From NCBI RefSeq assembly GCF_023347535.1, contig NZ_CP094473.1, positions 1,426,001 through 1,490,000 on the forward strand: a DNA stretch of 64,000 bases. The letters run 5' to 3'. Below are positions 62,343 through 64,000 of the stretch, one piece after another. This DNA is from Faecalibacterium sp. HTF-F (GTDB taxonomy: Bacteria > Bacillota > Clostridia > Oscillospirales > Ruminococcaceae). Positions within the stretch are counted from its first letter, which is position 1. Each line of letters begins with the position of its first letter. Both the position numbers and the translations under genes were made by a program. The notes beneath the pieces are model-generated. The model was given only the letters and a program-made list of their open reading frames with translations, did not search any database and had not been told where the DNA came from.

Positions 62343-62722
62343 GCAGCAAGCCCCCAGATCCGTTGACAGATCTCCTCCAGCAAGGGGAATGCCGCTGCCA
62401 GAACAAGGAGCCTCCCCGCCAAACCTGTACACCACGCCAGTGAATCTGCGCCTGCTTCTTCACACAGTGTCCGGGCGTAATCCGTAATCAGCAGGATCCC
62501 TGCACAGCGCAGCAGACAGGAAAAGGCAGTACCATCCACCCGGCGGCTGAGTGCCCATACTCCCCGCATCAGATCTTGCGCAGCCGCGCCAAGCCTCAGC
62601 AGTATAAATACTGCGGCACCGATCGAAAGCAAAAATGCATAAGACGGAGAATCCTTGCGCAGCAAAAGCTGTGCTGCCGCAAAAACGACTGCCGCCCCAA
62701 GGATGGAAACGGAGGTACTCAT
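62339..62722 (-). CDS. spoIIIAD: Stage III sporulation protein AD
   Basis: A 127-residue protein with about four hydrophobic segments, matching SpoIIIAD in length and position. The C-terminal third contains LITDYARTLCEEAGADSLA, the conserved family stretch. Its ATG overlaps the spoIIIAC stop and its stop overlaps the AE start. Confidence 0.92.
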   Translation of the reverse strand: MSTSVSILGAAVVFAAAQLLLRKDSPSYAFLLSIGAAVFILLRLGAAAQDLMRGVWALSRRVDGTAFSCLLRCAGILLITDYARTLCEEAGADSLAWCTGLAGRLLVLAAAFPLLEEICQRIWGLAA

Positions 62723-62913
62723 AGCGCAAACAGCGACTTGATGGTGACAAACAGGACGCTGATCTGCTTGACAAGAATGGACAGCACTACGACAAGGCCT
62801 GCAAGAGTGGTCATCATGGCCTGATCCTCCCGTCCGGAACGGATCAGCAGCTGATTCAGCACCGCCACAATGATGCCAATGGCTGCAATTTTAAAAACAA
62901 GATCGATCTCCAA
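62719..62913 (-). CDS. spoIIIAC: Stage III sporulation protein AC
   Basis: A 64-residue protein with two helices. VFKIAAIGIIVAVLNQLL and GREDQAMMTTLAG are highly conserved in SpoIIIAC. It starts at a TTG, eight bases after AGGAGG; the nearby ATG is out of frame. It resembles small ring-forming channel subunits in layout. Confidence 0.93.
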   Translation of the reverse strand: MEIDLVFKIAAIGIIVAVLNQLLIRSGREDQAMMTTLAGLVVVLSILVKQISVLFVTIKSLFAL

Positions 62914-62931
62914 TTCTGCATCCTCCTGCGC

Positions 62932-63390
62932 TTACAAAAAAATCAGCGCCAGAACAGCTCCTGCCGCAAACCCCAGCCTGCAGGACAGGCCAGCACAGGC
63001 GGCTGCTTCCTGCTGAGCCTGCTGCAGAAACGCTTCAAAGCGCGCGGTATAGTAGTCCAGCCGTTCACACTCCTGCGCAGCTTCGCACTGGCCGAGGCCG
63101 GAAAAGCATTGTTCAAAGCAAAGCCGCTCCTCGGCGCGGAAGCTTGCAGGCGGCGCGAGAGCCTGCAATTTTTCCGCAGGCGTCAGCAGCCCTTCCTGTA
63201 TCAGACAGCGGCAGAGCAGCTCCATATCCGGCCTGCGGTATGCCACTTCCTGCCGGATGCGCCGCAGCAATTCCACAGTATGCCGCAGCTGCAGGATATG
63301 CTGCTCTTTTCCTGCCTGAAGGGCTGCTCCGGTCAGCCATCCGCACAGCGGAAGCAGCGCTGCTCCCACCCAATGAAACAGTTGGATCAT
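62932..63390 (-). CDS. spoIIIAB: Stage III sporulation protein AB
   Basis: A 152-residue protein with hydrophobic ends (about 5-23 and 135-152) and a helical soluble middle, resembling type II secretion F-like proteins. The ATG overlaps the spoIIIAA stop. It would anchor the AA ATPase at the membrane. Size is close to the family norm. Confidence 0.9.
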   Translation of the reverse strand: MIQLFHWVGAALLPLCGWLTGAALQAGKEQHILQLRHTVELLRRIRQEVAYRRPDMELLCRCLIQEGLLTPAEKLQALAPPASFRAEERLCFEQCFSGLGQCEAAQECERLDYYTARFEAFLQQAQQEAAACAGLSCRLGFAAGAVLALIFL

Positions 63391-64000
63391 AACTCATCGA
63401 TCTGCCGGACCCTGCCCGGCTCGGCGCAGCCCTGCAGCAGCACCAGTACACGCAGCATTCCCTGCTGCTGCAAAGCCTTTATCTGCGGTCGTCTGACTGC
63501 TTCCTCCGCACTTGCGGCATGAACGCTTGCAATAAAATCCACCCCGCTGAAAAAGCCCTGCTCCAGCGCTGCTGTTTCAGCCAGTGAACCCAGCTCGTCC
63601 AGAACGATCACCTGCGGTGAAAGAGTGCGCAGCGCCATCTGCACGGCACGCTCCTTTGGAATGCCGGACAGGGTATCCACTGCGGGTAGCTGCTGATCCG
63701 GACCTGAAAGTTCTTGCGGATAAATTTCACCACGCTCGTCCACCACGCAGACTCTCCGCTGCATTCCGGCAAGGCTTTGAACGATCTGCCGCAGAAATGT
63801 TGTTTTGCCGCTGTCCGGTTCACCGACTACAAGCATCCCGATAAAATGCCTTTGCAGGATCTCGCAAAGCCTGTCCGGCAGCATCAGAGGAACTGCACGC
63901 GCGATCCGCAGATTCAACGACTGCACCTGCTGCAGGATCATCTGCCCGTCGCGGTCCACATAGCGGCCGGCAACTCCGACCCTGCAGCCGGACGGTGTGG
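63387..64000 (-). CDS. spoIIIAA: Stage III sporulation protein AA (5' end beyond window)
   Basis: The C-terminal 203 residues of a secretion ATPase; the frame stays open to the window end and the family is about 300 residues, so the start lies outside. SLNLRIARA and the P-loop GEPDSGKTT, then the Walker B region VIVLDELGS, are present. It powers the SpoIIIA channel in Bacillus. The internal GTG at 63959 is not the true start, because upstream residues (RVGVAGRYVDRDG) continue the family pattern. Confidence 0.93.
   Translation of the reverse strand, partial: TPSGCRVGVAGRYVDRDGQMILQQVQSLNLRIARAVPLMLPDRLCEILQRHFIGMLVVGEPDSGKTTFLRQIVQSLAGMQRRVCVVDERGEIYPQELSGPDQQLPAVDTLSGIPKERAVQMALRTLSPQVIVLDELGSLAETAALEQGFFSGVDFIASVHAASAEEAVRRPQIKALQQQGMLRVLVLLQGCAEPGRVRQIDEL

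Overview
The window reads as chromosomal DNA of a Gram-positive anaerobe of class Clostridia, most likely the Oscillospiraceae/Ruminococcaceae (Faecalibacterium, Gemmiger or Subdoligranulum-like). This is inferred from Firmicutes-type gene order (secG-rnr, phoH-ybeY-era-yqzL-recO-mutS2, spoIIIA to recN), the SCIFF peptide and its radical SAM maturase, a T-box in front of tyrS, strong AGGAGG ribosome sites, and GC-rich third codon positions. There are no insertion sequences, phage genes or CRISPR arrays, and every gene looks intact except the last, which is cut by the window edge.

Layout. 1-8.3 kb, rightward: a class B penicillin-binding protein, secG, rnr, a stand-alone oleate hydratase behind a palindromic candidate operator, and an exported 5'-nucleotidase-family enzyme with a twin-arginine signal. 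8.4 kb: a leftward tRNA-Gln(CTG) with a consensus promoter. 8.7-13.9 kb: a DUF2508 protein, the SCIFF ranthipeptide precursor with its maturase and a coupled PLP decarboxylase, and a SipL-like DUF3794/LysM spore-coat protein. 14-16 kb: AzlC/AzlD branched-chain amino acid exporter and a RmlD-like reductase. 16.2-27.6 kb: a xanthine-type NCS2 permease and a complete selenium-dependent molybdenum hydroxylase island (MocA, three hydroxylase subunits, YqeC, SelD, YedF, a cysteine desulfurase-like enzyme, a Se/S carrier, XdhC, YqeB). 28.2-35.1 kb: the phoH-ybeY-era-yqzL-recO-mutS2 operon and an amidase. 35.7-42.4 kb, leftward: queA, tgt, yajC, two membrane proteins, radA and a tyrosine recombinase. 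42.5-47.2 kb, rightward: asd-dapA-dapB, a CapA-like protein and a free-standing ACT protein. 47.4-64 kb, leftward: spoIIIAA-AH, an Asp23 protein, nusB, a Kae1-like protein, xseA, xseB, ispA, a DUF212 protein, dxs, tlyA, nadK, argR, recN, then T-box-controlled tyrS.

How the genes work together. The outstanding system is the selenium island. The permease probably imports purines. The FAD, 2Fe-2S and molybdopterin subunits form a xanthine dehydrogenase-type enzyme. MocA makes the cytosine dinucleotide form of the cofactor, and XdhC, YqeB and YqeC are the accessory proteins tied to a labile selenium ligand. SelD, YedF, the desulfurase-like enzyme and the Se/S carrier would supply activated selenium. 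No selenocysteine machinery (selA, selB, selC) is in the window, so SelD here probably serves the cofactor.

The sporulation genes tell a mixed story. All eight spoIIIA genes are open, and SipL-like and SpoIIM-like proteins occur, but spoIVB and spo0A are absent from their usual place beside recN, where tyrS sits instead. Whether this lineage sporulates cannot be decided from this window.
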